DNA of 64,000 nucleotides from JBBRGK01 sp036741355 (GCA_036741355.1 DAINSK010000020.1:3592-67591); one strand, 5' to 3'. Positions 32,909-41,900 are shown, counted from the first letter of the stretch. Numbers and translations: made by a program. The notes: generated by a model not told the origin, from the letters alone.

Positions 32909-34159
32909 TCAGCGTCTCACCGTAGCGAGCAGAGATGCGGCGTCGGCGGCGCTGATCTCGTGGCGTTCCACCATGCCCAGGATACGGAGCGTTTCGCTCT
33001 GCTGGACAGGCGTCGCGGCCCCGGCTTCCGAACCCATCGCGCCCGCCGGCGCCTGGTCGCCATTTGCCGCGGGCTGATGCGGCGATTCCGTACCTTCGTC
33101 ACTTTCCAGCGATACCGGTTCAAGGTCCACGGGCTGGTACGAGCCGCTATCACGGTCATCCGCGCCGCGTTCATCGGTGAACACTACCGAGCGCAGCGGT
33201 GTGGGCGGCGATTCCTCATGGCGCAAGCGGATGGAGCCAAGCTCGGTGCGGGCGATCAGGGTCGCTGCAGCGTCTGCCGGGCCGTCGCCGATCCGGTTCG
33301 CAACGGACCCGAGCGACGCCTTGGTTTCGATCCGTACCGGAACGTCCGGAACGAGCGTCGCGTCGATCGTTCCTAGCTTGGTTTCGAGCGTGTGCTCGCC
33401 CGCCGCAAGCCGCAGACCCCGGCAGACCACCGCGCCGGCCTCCGCCCGCAGCCGCACCGTTCCACTAAAGTCTGTAACCGCGATCTTGCCGGCGTCAGCA
33501 TGCGCTTCCAGGTCACCCATGCAGTTCTCGACCGTGACCTTGCCCGCGCTGGACGTGATGCGCATGCGCCCCTGGCAATTGACCAACCGAAGCTTGCCCG
33601 CGTCGGTGCGCAGATCCAGCTCACTTGCTTGCAACCCCTCTGCGGTCATGCTGCCGGCGTCTACTCGGCCGCGTACGCGGATTCCCTCCGGGAGGTAGAG
33701 GTACAACGCGAGCCGGGAGAGATGCCGGAAGGCATGCAATCCGCGCCCCGGTCGCACTTCAACGGCGGTTGCTCCATCCCAGGTGCCGATTTCGAGCTCG
33801 GCGTCAGCAGCGTCGCGGCCCTTGAGAACGGCCCTGGTGACGCCGCCCGGCTCAACTTGAAGCAGATGAACACGCATAGGGCCGGCCGTCAAGCGTAGCT
33901 CTGGCTGCTCGCCGAAGGTCAACTCGCGTTCAACTGTGTGACCGTCCTGGTCCTCTTCTTCGTCCGAGCCGTCATGGTCAATTCGGAAGCCAAAACCAAA
34001 GCGCTCGGCCATGCGGCCCGCCATGCGCTCGGCCCGCTCTGCCATGCGCGCGGAGCGGTGCTCCGAGCGGCTATTATCCAGCTCCAGGTGACTCAGCCTG
34101 CGGCCCAGCCGCTCCAGAAACTCCCCGACCTCTTCCACGATTCCTTCTCGGTCTGCCAC
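32909..34159 (-). CDS. DUF4097 beta-helix-like protein with SHOCT-like C-terminus
   Basis: About 416 residues. A charged helical N-terminus (EEVGEFLERLGRRLSHLEL, then repeated ERMA units) precedes a long DUF4097-type region of short repeating strands (SELDLRTDAGKLRLVNC, SSAGKVTVENCMGDLEAHADAGK). A Pro/Asp-rich linker follows and the end is LRILGMVERHEISAADAASL. The final motif matches those of the DUF2089 and SHOCT-like proteins. GTG 34159 is chosen because AAGGAG lies nine bases upstream. No signal peptide, so cytoplasmic. Role probably in envelope or general stress sensing; unproven. Confidence 0.75.
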   Translation of the reverse strand: MADREGIVEEVGEFLERLGRRLSHLELDNSRSEHRSARMAERAERMAGRMAERFGFGFRIDHDGSDEEEDQDGHTVERELTFGEQPELRLTAGPMRVHLLQVEPGGVTRAVLKGRDAADAELEIGTWDGATAVEVRPGRGLHAFRHLSRLALYLYLPEGIRVRGRVDAGSMTAEGLQASELDLRTDAGKLRLVNCQGRMRITSSAGKVTVENCMGDLEAHADAGKIAVTDFSGTVRLRAEAGAVVCRGLRLAAGEHTLETKLGTIDATLVPDVPVRIETKASLGSVANRIGDGPADAAATLIARTELGSIRLRHEESPPTPLRSVVFTDERGADDRDSGSYQPVDLEPVSLESDEGTESPHQPAANGDQAPAGAMGSEAGAATPVQQSETLRILGMVERHEISAADAASLLATVRR

Positions 34160-34499
34160 GTCCCTTTTCTCCTTCATCTGAAGTCTACCCGTACGCCTAA
34201 CGGGGGGTACTGGTCCGACGGTCATCGGGGGCTAGCCCCCGTTCACACCAGCAGAGCTGGTCTAGTTCATGCCCCTGGAGCAGTGCTCCCTGGGTGCTTG
34301 CTCCTGCTTTTGACTGCCTAACGCCATTCCCCGCCCATTGTTGTCGGGCTGCGGTGCCGAGTCGCGACGATCATCGGGAGTTCGCTCCACAATACACCCC
34401 CGAACTCTGGCTGCTTCTTGCCCCCAGAATTGGGGAAAAGAGGGCTGGGGAGATAGGGGGCCGCGTCTCCCACGACTGCCGACTGCCTACTGCCTCTAC
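34160..34499. repeat. Repeat-bearing intergenic region between DUF2089 and DUF4097 genes
   Basis: This 340-base gap holds three structures. A perfect 16-bp palindrome CGGGGGCTAGCCCCCG lies at 34226-34241. A family-2 element at 34412-34453 reads TTGCCCCCAGAATTGGGG, then AAGAGGGCTGGGGAGATAGG, and its partner is at 63119-63195. An inverted GGCAGTC/GGCAGTA heptamer array lies at 34475-34497, directly behind the DUF2089 stop codon. No coding potential seen. Confidence 0.6.
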
Positions 34500-34886
34500 C
34501 TACAGTTCCCGCAATTGCTGCGCGGCAATGGCGGCCGTTAGTTCACCCGATGCCAGTTGGTCAAGGATCTGCTGCCGCCGCACCATCCTATCCGCTGAAC
34601 GCTCGTCCAGAACCTCCGACTGGACGTCATAGCCCATGGCCGCGATGAGCTCGTTGAGACGAGAGACGACAGTCGGGTAGGAGATGCCCAGCTCATCCTC
34701 GACATCTTTGATCTTGCCCCGACACTTGAGGAAAGTTTCGGCGAAGCCGAGCTGTTCGCGGCTGAGCCGTAGCCAGCGACCGAGGGCGAATACTCCTTCG
34801 AGAGCCGTCCCACAACCATCGCAGTGCAGGCGCGTAACGCGTAGCTCGTCGCCGCATACCGGGCATTGCGTCGGGATTGGATGCAT
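34500..34886 (-). CDS. DUF2089 zinc-ribbon/HTH regulator
   Basis: A 128-residue protein with an N-terminal zinc ribbon (CPVCGDELRVTRLHCDGCG), then the DUF2089 core GRWLRLSREQLGFAETFLKC with KIKDVEDELGISYPTVVSRL, an HTH-like segment. It ends with QQILDQLASGELTAAIAAQQL. It is likely a DNA-binding regulator of the downstream DUF4097/P450/SHOCT genes. ATG 34886 is supported by GGGAGG and GAGG boxes upstream. First gene of the minus-strand cluster. Confidence 0.87.
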   Translation of the reverse strand: MHPIPTQCPVCGDELRVTRLHCDGCGTALEGVFALGRWLRLSREQLGFAETFLKCRGKIKDVEDELGISYPTVVSRLNELIAAMGYDVQSEVLDERSADRMVRRQQILDQLASGELTAAIAAQQLREL

Positions 34887-35122
34887 GCCTCGCCCTCCCT
34901 GCCCACCACTATCTTCAACCTGCACATTAAGATTGTCAAGCCATTGCTGAAGAAAATTAAGGCGTTTTGAATTTTGTATCGAGGCAGTCCGCGCGACGGG
35001 TAATGGAGCCTTCGGCGGCGCCCGGAGAAACTCTCCCCTGCCGGCTACCGGCCGCCTCGCACTCCGCTATGCTGTGAACGTAGCGCGAGGGTTCGCGCGG
35101 CGAGAAGCGAGACGAGGAGCAC

Positions 35123-36253
35123 TTGGGCGGCAGCATCACGGTTGTTCGCATCGCCGGGATACCGGTCCGCATTCACGTGAGCTGGATTTTCGTGCTCGCG
35201 CTGTTGGTTTGGTCGCTGGGCGCCAGCGTCTTTCCGGATGCCTATCCCCACTGGATCCAAACGGCGTACTGGGTCACCGCGGTGGTGGCTACGCTGCTGT
35301 TTTTCCTCTCGGTGCTGGCGCACGAGCTCAGCCATTCCGTCGTGGCGCTGGCCCGGGGCGTTCCTGTCGCAAGCATCACGCTGTTCATCTTTGGCGGCGT
35401 CTCGCAGATCGAGGAAGACGCACGCACCCCGGGCGCCGAGTTCTGGATCACGATCGTCGGACCGCTATCGAGCCTGGGGATCGGCGCGGTGTGTTTGGCG
35501 CTGTCGACGGCGGTCGGCTCGGGCAGCCCCCAGGTGAAAGCAACGCTGGAGTACCTGGGGTCCGTCAACCTCATCCTGGGCGTGTTCAACATGATTCCCG
35601 GCTTTCCGCTGGATGGCGGCCGTGTGCTGCGCTCAGCGGTCTGGGGCGCAACCCACAGCATGTATCGCGCCACGGTGGTAGCTGCCAGTGTGAGCCGCTT
35701 CGTGGCGTTCCTGATGATCTTCGGCGGCGTTATCGCGACCTTCACGGGCGTCGGATGGCAGGGTCTGTGGATCGCCTTTATCGGCTGGTTCCTGGACAAC
35801 GCTGCTTCCAGCAGCCTGCAACAAACGTCAATCCACGCCGTTCTCGGCAATGCCCGGGTGCGCGACGCGATGCGGACCGACGTGGCTACCGTCGTTCCCG
35901 CCCTGCCTGTCTCGTCGCTCGTGGACGACTACATCAAGACCGGTCATCAGCGCGGCTTCCCCGTGTACGGCGGTGGCAAGTTGTGGGGCATCGTCACGCT
36001 CGCCGACGTGGCGCACGTTTCCCGGGATCGCTGGACGGAAACCCGCGTGGAAGAGATCATGACACCCCGGGAGCGGTTGCGAACAACCGACGCCGATACG
36101 CGCCTTGAAAGCGTATTCGAACCGTTGCAGCACGCGGGCGTGAAGCAACTCATCGTAGTAGAAAAGGATACCGATGGGGTTGCCGGCCTGCTCAGTCGCG
36201 CGGACCTGCTCGACTTCCTGAAGGTGCGGCAGCTAGTCACGCGTCCGCCGTAG
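35123..36253 (+). CDS. Site-2 protease (M50) with CBS domains
   Basis: A 376-residue intramembrane metalloprotease. About six membrane helices occupy residues 15-225. The zinc site is HELSH at about residue 69 and the second motif is NMIPGFPLDGGR. Two CBS domains follow from about 245 to 370 (VRDAMRTDVATVVPAL, VEEIMTPRERLRTTDADTRL). It probably cleaves anti-sigma factors or membrane regulators in response to nucleotide or redox state sensed by CBS. TTG start with GAGGAG just upstream. Divergent from the DUF2089 operon. Confidence 0.92.
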   Translation: MGGSITVVRIAGIPVRIHVSWIFVLALLVWSLGASVFPDAYPHWIQTAYWVTAVVATLLFFLSVLAHELSHSVVALARGVPVASITLFIFGGVSQIEEDARTPGAEFWITIVGPLSSLGIGAVCLALSTAVGSGSPQVKATLEYLGSVNLILGVFNMIPGFPLDGGRVLRSAVWGATHSMYRATVVAASVSRFVAFLMIFGGVIATFTGVGWQGLWIAFIGWFLDNAASSSLQQTSIHAVLGNARVRDAMRTDVATVVPALPVSSLVDDYIKTGHQRGFPVYGGGKLWGIVTLADVAHVSRDRWTETRVEEIMTPRERLRTTDADTRLESVFEPLQHAGVKQLIVVEKDTDGVAGLLSRADLLDFLKVRQLVTRPP

Positions 36254-36293
36254 CCGTCTCCGGGCCGATTCAAGAGTGGAGTAGGATTGAGGC

Positions 36294-37352
36294 GTGAAAG
36301 CGATACGGACGCCGACAGTCGCGCTCTTCGGTATTCTTGGGCTGCTGATCGCAGGCGGCGGGCTGCGGCCACGGATCGCCGCCGCCAAGGGGCCCACGCA
36401 GGATATCTGGCTAGCCGGCGGCGACCTGCCTCATGCCGTGAAAATTCCACGACAGGAACTCGAGAATCCCGGCGCCCGGTACGGAGAATCATTTGAAGGG
36501 CACGTATATACGGCCGGCGAACAACTGGGCCCCGGGTACGACATCCTGGTCGGGACCGATCTAGCCCAGTCGCTCGGTAACGTGCTAACCGAGCGACTAG
36601 CTGGCGAATGCTGTGAAACGTATTATCCGAACGGCAGCGGTCCAGGCGTCGTGGAGTATTGGCGCCCACTCACGCAGCAGTACAGCACCAGAGCCGAGGA
36701 CCGCGAAGCGACCAATTGGGAACAAGCTTCCGGTGGCCTCTATGACCTCATCCAGCGTTACGTCGCGATTGCGAAGGCGGGATTGATCGGCGAGCGGCCG
36801 ACGCTTGGGGAAGCGGTATCGGCATCCATCCGTCTCCTGGGAGCGCGGGCATTCATTGACGGAAGACCACTGGCTCCTCAGGACGGCGAGCGGCTGGCGA
36901 TTTCGCTGGGCTCGCTGCAGCCATGGGAGTTCGACCTCCATGGTAAGAACTTCGGCGTCCTCAGGACGGTACAGATCGGCTTCGGCCCTCATTCCGGCGG
37001 CCTGCTGTACGTGTACGCGCCGCCCGGTTTGCTCGACTCCCCCGGGTTCCTGCTGCCGCAGGTCGGACCGGAACTGTACGTCGACCCTGCACCCGCAGGC
37101 ACTGACCACCCGTCGATGGCAGCGGCATATCAAACGACGTCCGATCTCGACGCGCTGCTGGCAACCCACGACGTTACGTCTACTGACGTCGCCGGGCAGT
37201 CGGGACGTACGAATGGTGCTCAAATCGTCGGGTCGCATGATCGTAGCCAGACTCTCGCGGTGGCCCTTGCCGCGGCTGCCGGCATCGCGGCGTCCGGTGC
37301 ATCGCTACTGGCGTTGCGGCGGGTCGCCCGGAGGTTAAAACCGCGGGCTTAG
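36294..37352 (+). CDS. Exported hypothetical protein with C-terminal membrane helix
   Basis: A 352-residue protein. A signal peptide (TVALFGILGLLIAGGG) is followed by an extracellular part without known motif. The protein ends in AVALAAAAGIAASGASLLAL and a basic tail (RRVARRLKPRA), which fits a membrane anchor with a short cytoplasmic end. Two Cys in LAGECCETYY could form a disulfide. The gene starts 40 bases after the S2P gene, so it might be its partner or substrate. The final codons overlap a GCCCGGCG-family repeat half-site. Confidence 0.65.
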   Translation: MKAIRTPTVALFGILGLLIAGGGLRPRIAAAKGPTQDIWLAGGDLPHAVKIPRQELENPGARYGESFEGHVYTAGEQLGPGYDILVGTDLAQSLGNVLTERLAGECCETYYPNGSGPGVVEYWRPLTQQYSTRAEDREATNWEQASGGLYDLIQRYVAIAKAGLIGERPTLGEAVSASIRLLGARAFIDGRPLAPQDGERLAISLGSLQPWEFDLHGKNFGVLRTVQIGFGPHSGGLLYVYAPPGLLDSPGFLLPQVGPELYVDPAPAGTDHPSMAAAYQTTSDLDALLATHDVTSTDVAGQSGRTNGAQIVGSHDRSQTLAVALAAAAGIAASGASLLALRRVARRLKPRA

Positions 37353-37395
37353 CCCCAAAAACCGGCGAATAGGTGCAACTCCCCGCGGAAACAGA

Positions 37396-37420
37396 AGGGC
37401 CGGCGCAGTGCGCCGGCCCT
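37396..37420 (-). terminator. Rho-independent-like terminator of the zinc-ribbon gene
   Basis: AGGGCCGGCGC and GCGCCGGCCCT form a perfect 11-bp stem with a 3-base loop. On the minus strand it is followed by TTCTGTTTCC. It lies 38 bases after the stop codon of the minus-strand zinc-ribbon gene and may also stop the plus-strand gene ending at 37352. Confidence 0.65.
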
Positions 37421-37458
37421 CGATTGCTATTCAGTTGTAGTACCGCCCCGGAAACCGC

Positions 37459-37821
37459 CTACCAGCGCTCGCCGCCACCGCGCCGGCCGCCGCCGCCGCC
37501 GCCGTACGAGCTTGCGCCCGACTGGCTGCGGAAGCAATCCGAGCAGTACACCGGCTTGTCGCCCCGCGGCTGGAACGGCACACGCGCCTCTTTGCCGCAG
37601 GTTGCGCATGTCGCCGAGAACATCTCTCGGGCGCCGCCGTAGCCGCCTCCACCACCGCCGCTGTATCCATCGCGCTGGGTGCGACGATTGGCACGGCAGT
37701 TCGGGCAGCGTCGCGGCTCATTGGTGAACCCCTTTTGGGCGTGGAACTCCTGTTCCCCGGCCGTGAAGGTGAACGGCGACCCGCAATCAACGCACGTTAG
37801 GGACCTGTCTTCGAAAGACAC
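37459..37821 (-). CDS. Small double zinc-ribbon protein with Gly-rich linkers
   Basis: About 120 residues. First ribbon: LTCVDCGSPFTFTAGEQEFH with RRCPNCR. Second ribbon: FSATCATCGKEARVPFQP with PVYCSDCF. Gly-rich linkers (YSGGGGGGYGG, SSYGGGGGGR) separate and end them. Such CxxC-rich proteins are common, abundantly expressed small proteins in this group of bacteria and are thought to bind nucleic acid. GTG 37821 is preferred because GGAGG precedes it by eight bases. A TATACT extended -10 element lies upstream on the minus strand near 37928. Confidence 0.8.
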   Translation of the reverse strand: MSFEDRSLTCVDCGSPFTFTAGEQEFHAQKGFTNEPRRCPNCRANRRTQRDGYSGGGGGGYGGAREMFSATCATCGKEARVPFQPRGDKPVYCSDCFRSQSGASSYGGGGGGRRGGGERW

Positions 37822-37983
37822 TCGATGACCTCCGTCGTTCTCTGGTAACAGTCCGGTCATCGAGCGTGCGGCGAAGGGCTGGCTGCCCCCTCGCAGAGGC
37901 CTATGGCAGGAACGTTTACCGGGCCGCAGTATAACACAACTGACAAAAGAAACATATGAATGGCGCGAGTGGAAAATATGTTG

Positions 37984-38277
37984 TCAGCGACCGTGGCGAC
38001 GAAAGCCGCATACCGGACAGGCGACGCAGGCCTCGCCGTTCACCAGCGGCCCGTCGCACTCGGGACAGCGGTTGCCGGTACGCGCCATGAGCGGGCGCAA
38101 TGAGGGCGCCACGGCTCGAATCGTGTGCGGCAGGCTGCTATCGAGCCGGCGCGTCGCAGCGCCCGGCGACGGCGGGGCAAGCAGCGAGAACTGAAAGCCG
38201 TCGAAGCGATTGCGCCGCGAGAGTGGCGCGACCGCCGTGCCTGGTCGTGGATATCGGATCGAGCCGTAACCCATCAT
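37984..38277 (-). CDS. Small zinc-ribbon protein under apparent LexA control
   Basis: A 97-residue protein starting MMGYGSIRYPRP. Its C-terminal 26 residues form a zinc ribbon, CPECDGPL...CVACPVCGF, like the one at the end of B12-dependent ribonucleotide reductases. The middle is basic and Pro/Ser-rich. ATG 38277 has AGGAG eight bases upstream. The promoter region carries two LexA boxes around near-consensus -35/-10 elements, so expression is probably induced by DNA damage. A role in DNA repair or nucleotide supply is inferred only from this. Confidence 0.65.
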   Translation of the reverse strand: MMGYGSIRYPRPGTAVAPLSRRNRFDGFQFSLLAPPSPGAATRRLDSSLPHTIRAVAPSLRPLMARTGNRCPECDGPLVNGEACVACPVCGFRRHGR

Positions 38278-38313
38278 CGCCGCTAACTCCTGTGTCCGGA
38301 TAACGCCCAATAC

Positions 38314-38357
38314 GAACGGACGTTCTGAGTTTATAAGAACGGTTGTTCTGCTGTCAA
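38314..38357 (-). promoter_or_regulatory. SOS promoter with two LexA boxes
   Basis: On the minus strand, TTGACA (38352-38357) and TATAAA (38330-38335) are 16 bp apart. One GAAC-N4-GTTC box (38337-38348, extended to AGAAC...GTTCT) fills the spacer. A second GAAC-N4-GTTC (38314-38325) lies immediately after the -10, over the expected transcription start. GAAC-N4-GTTC is the LexA consensus of Gram-positive bacteria. Two perfect boxes placed this way make LexA repression likely. Confidence 0.75.
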
Positions 38358-38451
38358 TAACCCCGGCCGCTTGGCAATGCTCGGCCGTCTGCAGGAGTGA
38401 TGCATAATAACGAACAGCGACGGTACATTTCGGAGCAAAGGGGACGGCGCG

Positions 38452-39696
38452 ATGACTACCACAACCAAACAGGACCTAGAGACAGCCGCACCCTGGGAGG
38501 GACGAGCCGAGATGTTCGCGCTCAGCCCCGAAGTCAAGGCCGTCGCGGAGGAGACGATCGCCACGCGACGCCACTTGCATACGCACGCCGAGCCGTCCTG
38601 GCAAGAGGGCTGGACGGCAAACGCGGTCGAGGAGCGGCTGCGGAGCTACGGCTACAAGGACGTGCAGACCTACGCCGAGACGGGACGGGCAGCGTTTCTC
38701 AAAGGCGGCAAGCCGGGCCCGACCGTTCTCTACAGAGCCGACATCGACGGGCTGCCGCTGCACGAGGAGACCGGCCTGGCTTTTGCGTCGACCGCCGACG
38801 CCGGAATGCACGCCTGCGGCCACGACGGTCACATGGCGATCGCGCTCTCGCTGGCCCGGGTGCTGGAGCGGCGGCGCGAAGACCTGGCGGGCAACATCTA
38901 CTTCGTCTTTCAGCCGGCCGAAGAGGTTGTCGGGGGCGCGCGGGCGATGATCCAGGATGGCTGCCTGGACAACGTCAATCCGGTGATGTCGCTCGGGCTG
39001 CACCTGCTCAGCGAGCAGCATCCGGCCACGGTCAACGTCGTCGACGGCGTCCAGATGGCCGCGGCGGCGATAATCCAGATCACGATCACGGGCAAGGGCG
39101 GTCACGGCGGCATGCCCCACCGCGCGATCGACGCGGTGCTGGTGGGAGCCCACGTGGTAACCGCGCTCCAGTCGATCGTCGCGCGTAACGTGGACCCACT
39201 CGCGCCGGCCGTCGTATCGATCGGCAAGCTCGAGTCAGGCGTCAAGAACAACATCGTCGCCGAAACAGCCGTGCTTGACGGCACGGTGAGGACGATGGAT
39301 CTCCGATTAATGGAGGAGATCCTGGGACGGATCGAGCACCTGGTCGCCGGCGTGACATCGGCGTTCGGCGCCAGCTACACCATGATATCGGAGATCGCCG
39401 CGCCGCCGGTGCGCAACGACCCACGCGTGGCGGCGTTGGTACGGGATCAGGCGGCCGGCCTGCTGGGGCAATCGCGATTGCTGGCCGCCCCGATCACGGC
39501 CTCGGACGACATGGCGCTCTTCCTGGACGAGATCCCCGGCTGTTACTACCTGTTTGGCGCCCAGCATACGGACCCGAGCCGGGTCTATCCGCACCACCAC
39601 AATAAGTTCGACATCGACGACCGCGTGCTGCCCGTAGCGGTCGAGCTGGGCTACCGGGTTATCGGCGAAGTGCTGCGCCGCGGCGGTGTGGAGTAG
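38452..39696 (+). CDS. M20 family amidohydrolase
   Basis: A 414-residue metallopeptidase-fold hydrolase. Metal-binding motifs are visible: ADIDGLPLHEETG, MHACGHDGHMAI and FQPAEEVVGGARAM; the dimerisation domain has KGGHGGMPHRAID. Members hydrolyse N-acyl amino acids, aminobenzoyl-glutamate or related amides. No signal peptide. It is divergent from the LexA-controlled gene. The MOSC gene follows on the same strand after 52 bases. Confidence 0.9.
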   Translation: MTTTTKQDLETAAPWEGRAEMFALSPEVKAVAEETIATRRHLHTHAEPSWQEGWTANAVEERLRSYGYKDVQTYAETGRAAFLKGGKPGPTVLYRADIDGLPLHEETGLAFASTADAGMHACGHDGHMAIALSLARVLERRREDLAGNIYFVFQPAEEVVGGARAMIQDGCLDNVNPVMSLGLHLLSEQHPATVNVVDGVQMAAAAIIQITITGKGGHGGMPHRAIDAVLVGAHVVTALQSIVARNVDPLAPAVVSIGKLESGVKNNIVAETAVLDGTVRTMDLRLMEEILGRIEHLVAGVTSAFGASYTMISEIAAPPVRNDPRVAALVRDQAAGLLGQSRLLAAPITASDDMALFLDEIPGCYYLFGAQHTDPSRVYPHHHNKFDIDDRVLPVAVELGYRVIGEVLRRGGVE

Positions 39697-39748
39697 GAGC
39701 AGTCAAATCGGGGTGGTATCGAAGCCGAAGGTACTCGTGGAGCGTGCA

Positions 39749-40474
39749 ATGCGAATCGGCACCATTGCCCGAATATATCGCTACCCGGTGAAGTCGATGG
39801 CCGGAGAGGAACTGATCCAAACCGCGGTCGGGTTCCAGGGGGTACCGGGGGATCGCCGGTACGCCTTCGTGCAGGCAGAGACGCGGAGCCCGTTTCCCTG
39901 GCTGACGGCGCGCGAAGTTGCTGAAATGCTCTGTTACCGTCCCGGATTCGAGGACCAATACACGGGGACGGGAAGCGAGCCCTCTCCATTAGTAACAACC
40001 CCGGACGGCCGCCGCTTGCGTGTCGACGATGGCGCGCTGAAGGCCGACCTGGAACAGAAGCTGGGCAAGCCGCTGTTCCTGATGCGCGACTACCGCGGCA
40101 ACTATGACGTCGCGGCGATTTCGATCATCAGCCTGGCAGCCGTTGCGGAGATCGGCAAGAGCGCGGGCCGCGTGCTGGACCCGCGCCGGTTCCGAGCAAA
40201 CTTCTACCTCGAACCGGAACCAGGAAGTCCCGTACCCGAGGCGGAATGGGTGGGAAAGGTGCTGGCCATAGGGCCCGATCTGCGGCTGGCGGTGACCGAG
40301 CAGGACGAACGCTGCGTGATGATAAACCTCGATCCGGACAGTGCCGCTGGCGACCCCGTGGTGCTGAAGACGGTCGCAACCGAGTACGGCAACCGCGCAG
40401 GCGTCTATGCCGTGGTGCTACGTCCCGGGATCGTCAACACCGGCGATGGCGTCGAGGTCGTTGGCCAAGTGTAA
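39749..40474 (+). CDS. MOSC domain protein
   Basis: A 241-residue protein with MOSC_N (IGTIARIYRYPVKSMAGEEL, GVPGDRRYAF) and MOSC beta-barrel parts (RRFRANFYLEP, TEQDERCVMINLDP with the conserved Cys). These proteins carry molybdenum-cofactor sulfur or reduce N-hydroxylated substrates. Active-site Cys is kept. ATG 39749 follows a GGAG box; longer upstream frame is not MOSC-like. Convergent with obgE. Confidence 0.9.
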   Translation: MRIGTIARIYRYPVKSMAGEELIQTAVGFQGVPGDRRYAFVQAETRSPFPWLTAREVAEMLCYRPGFEDQYTGTGSEPSPLVTTPDGRRLRVDDGALKADLEQKLGKPLFLMRDYRGNYDVAAISIISLAAVAEIGKSAGRVLDPRRFRANFYLEPEPGSPVPEAEWVGKVLAIGPDLRLAVTEQDERCVMINLDPDSAAGDPVVLKTVATEYGNRAGVYAVVLRPGIVNTGDGVEVVGQV

Positions 40475-40481
40475 GGAGGCC

Positions 40482-41816
40482 TCAATCGAGATCCCAGGTC
40501 ATTTCTGTCGGGCCGAAACGGACACGGTCACCCGGCCGCACACCGGCGCGACGCAGAGCTGCGACGACGCCGAAGCGCGTCAGCCGCCGGTAGAACTCCG
40601 CGCGGGCCTCGTCCTGGGACAGGTTCAGCATCTCGGCCAACGCCGCCAGGCGACGGCCGTCGACCTCATAGCTCCCTGTCTTGAGCTTGCGGATTTCAAA
40701 ACGGCGTTGCGGTTGGGGACGCAGCACGGGCAGGTCGGCCTCGCGATCGGCCTCAGGCTCGATTGACGTGCCGGCTTGAGCTGTCACGGGCGGCATTTCT
40801 GTCCAGGAGGAACCGCGCTCCCGATCGAGCGAATCCAGCAGGCGCGCAACCTTTGTAACGAGAGTACCTACGTTCTCGCGAGTCGCCACGGAGATCGGCA
40901 AGGCCTGTATACCGCGTTCCCGCAACGCGGCTTCCAGCGCAGGCCTGTTGCCGGCGGCTTCGGCGAGATCGGTTTTGTTTAGCACCACGATCTGTGGGCG
41001 TCGCGCCAGGTCGACGTTGAACAGCTCCAACTCGCGGTTGACCATATCCATCTCGTGTACGGCGTCGGCGTGCGAAGCATCCAGCATGTGAATGAGCACG
41101 CGCGTGCGCTCTACGTGCCGTAAAAAGTCGAGCCCCAGCCCAGCGCCTTCATTGGCGCCTTCGATCAGGCCGGGGAGATCAACCATCACGAAGCTCTCCC
41201 AGCCGACGTCGACGACGCCGAGCACTGGTTCGAGCGTTGTGAACGGGTATTCGGCAACCCGCGACTCCGCAGCAGAAACAGCGCAGATCAGCGACGACTT
41301 GCCGACGCTTGGGACGCCGAGTATGCCCGCATCGGCGATCAGCTTCAGTTCCAACTCGAGCTCGGCGTGTAGACCGTGCTGCCCGCGTTCGGCGATGCGG
41401 GGAGCCTGGTTGGTGCTGGTCGTAAACCGGGCGTTACCCTTGCCGCCGAGGCCGCCGTAAGCGGCCACAACGCGGTCCCCGGAGTGGTCGAGGTCGGCGA
41501 CTGTCTCGAGCCCGCCGTCCGGAGCGCGCCGGTGGACAACCGTACCGACCGGAACTTTGATGACGAGGTCTTCGCCGCTGCGGCCGTGCATCTTCTTGGC
41601 GGCGCCGTTGCCGCCGCAATCGGCACGGTACGTTCGTCGAAAGCGAAGGTGTTGCAGCGTGCTGTAGTCGTCGGTCGCCTCGAGGATGACGCTGCCACCC
41701 TGGCCGCCGTCGCCACCGTCGGGCCCGCCCTGCGGCGTGAACTTCTCGTGACGGAAGCTCACTACGCCCGACCCACCATCTCCGGCCTTGACGATGATCT
41801 CTGACCGATCGATCAC
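40482..41816 (-). CDS. obgE: GTPase ObgE/CgtA
   Basis: A 444-residue Obg protein. The glycine-rich Obg fold at the N-terminus (KAGDGGSGVVSFRHEKF, GGPDGGDGGQGGSV) precedes the G domain: GVPSVGKSSLI (G1), VDLPGLIEGANEG (G3), LNKTD (G4). A C-terminal OCT domain follows (VDGRRLAALAEML, YRRLTRFGVVAALR). It assists 50S maturation and links growth to nucleotide levels. GTG start at 41816. The upstream region holds the DnaA-box cluster. Confidence 0.95.
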   Translation of the reverse strand: MIDRSEIIVKAGDGGSGVVSFRHEKFTPQGGPDGGDGGQGGSVILEATDDYSTLQHLRFRRTYRADCGGNGAAKKMHGRSGEDLVIKVPVGTVVHRRAPDGGLETVADLDHSGDRVVAAYGGLGGKGNARFTTSTNQAPRIAERGQHGLHAELELELKLIADAGILGVPSVGKSSLICAVSAAESRVAEYPFTTLEPVLGVVDVGWESFVMVDLPGLIEGANEGAGLGLDFLRHVERTRVLIHMLDASHADAVHEMDMVNRELELFNVDLARRPQIVVLNKTDLAEAAGNRPALEAALRERGIQALPISVATRENVGTLVTKVARLLDSLDRERGSSWTEMPPVTAQAGTSIEPEADREADLPVLRPQPQRRFEIRKLKTGSYEVDGRRLAALAEMLNLSQDEARAEFYRRLTRFGVVAALRRAGVRPGDRVRFGPTEMTWDLD

Positions 41817-41900
41817 GGTGTTACTCCGACTGCTTCCAGGTCAGCCTACGGTTTTATGACCCTTGAAGCGATTGATCAAGAGAGTGATCGCAGTAGAGCA

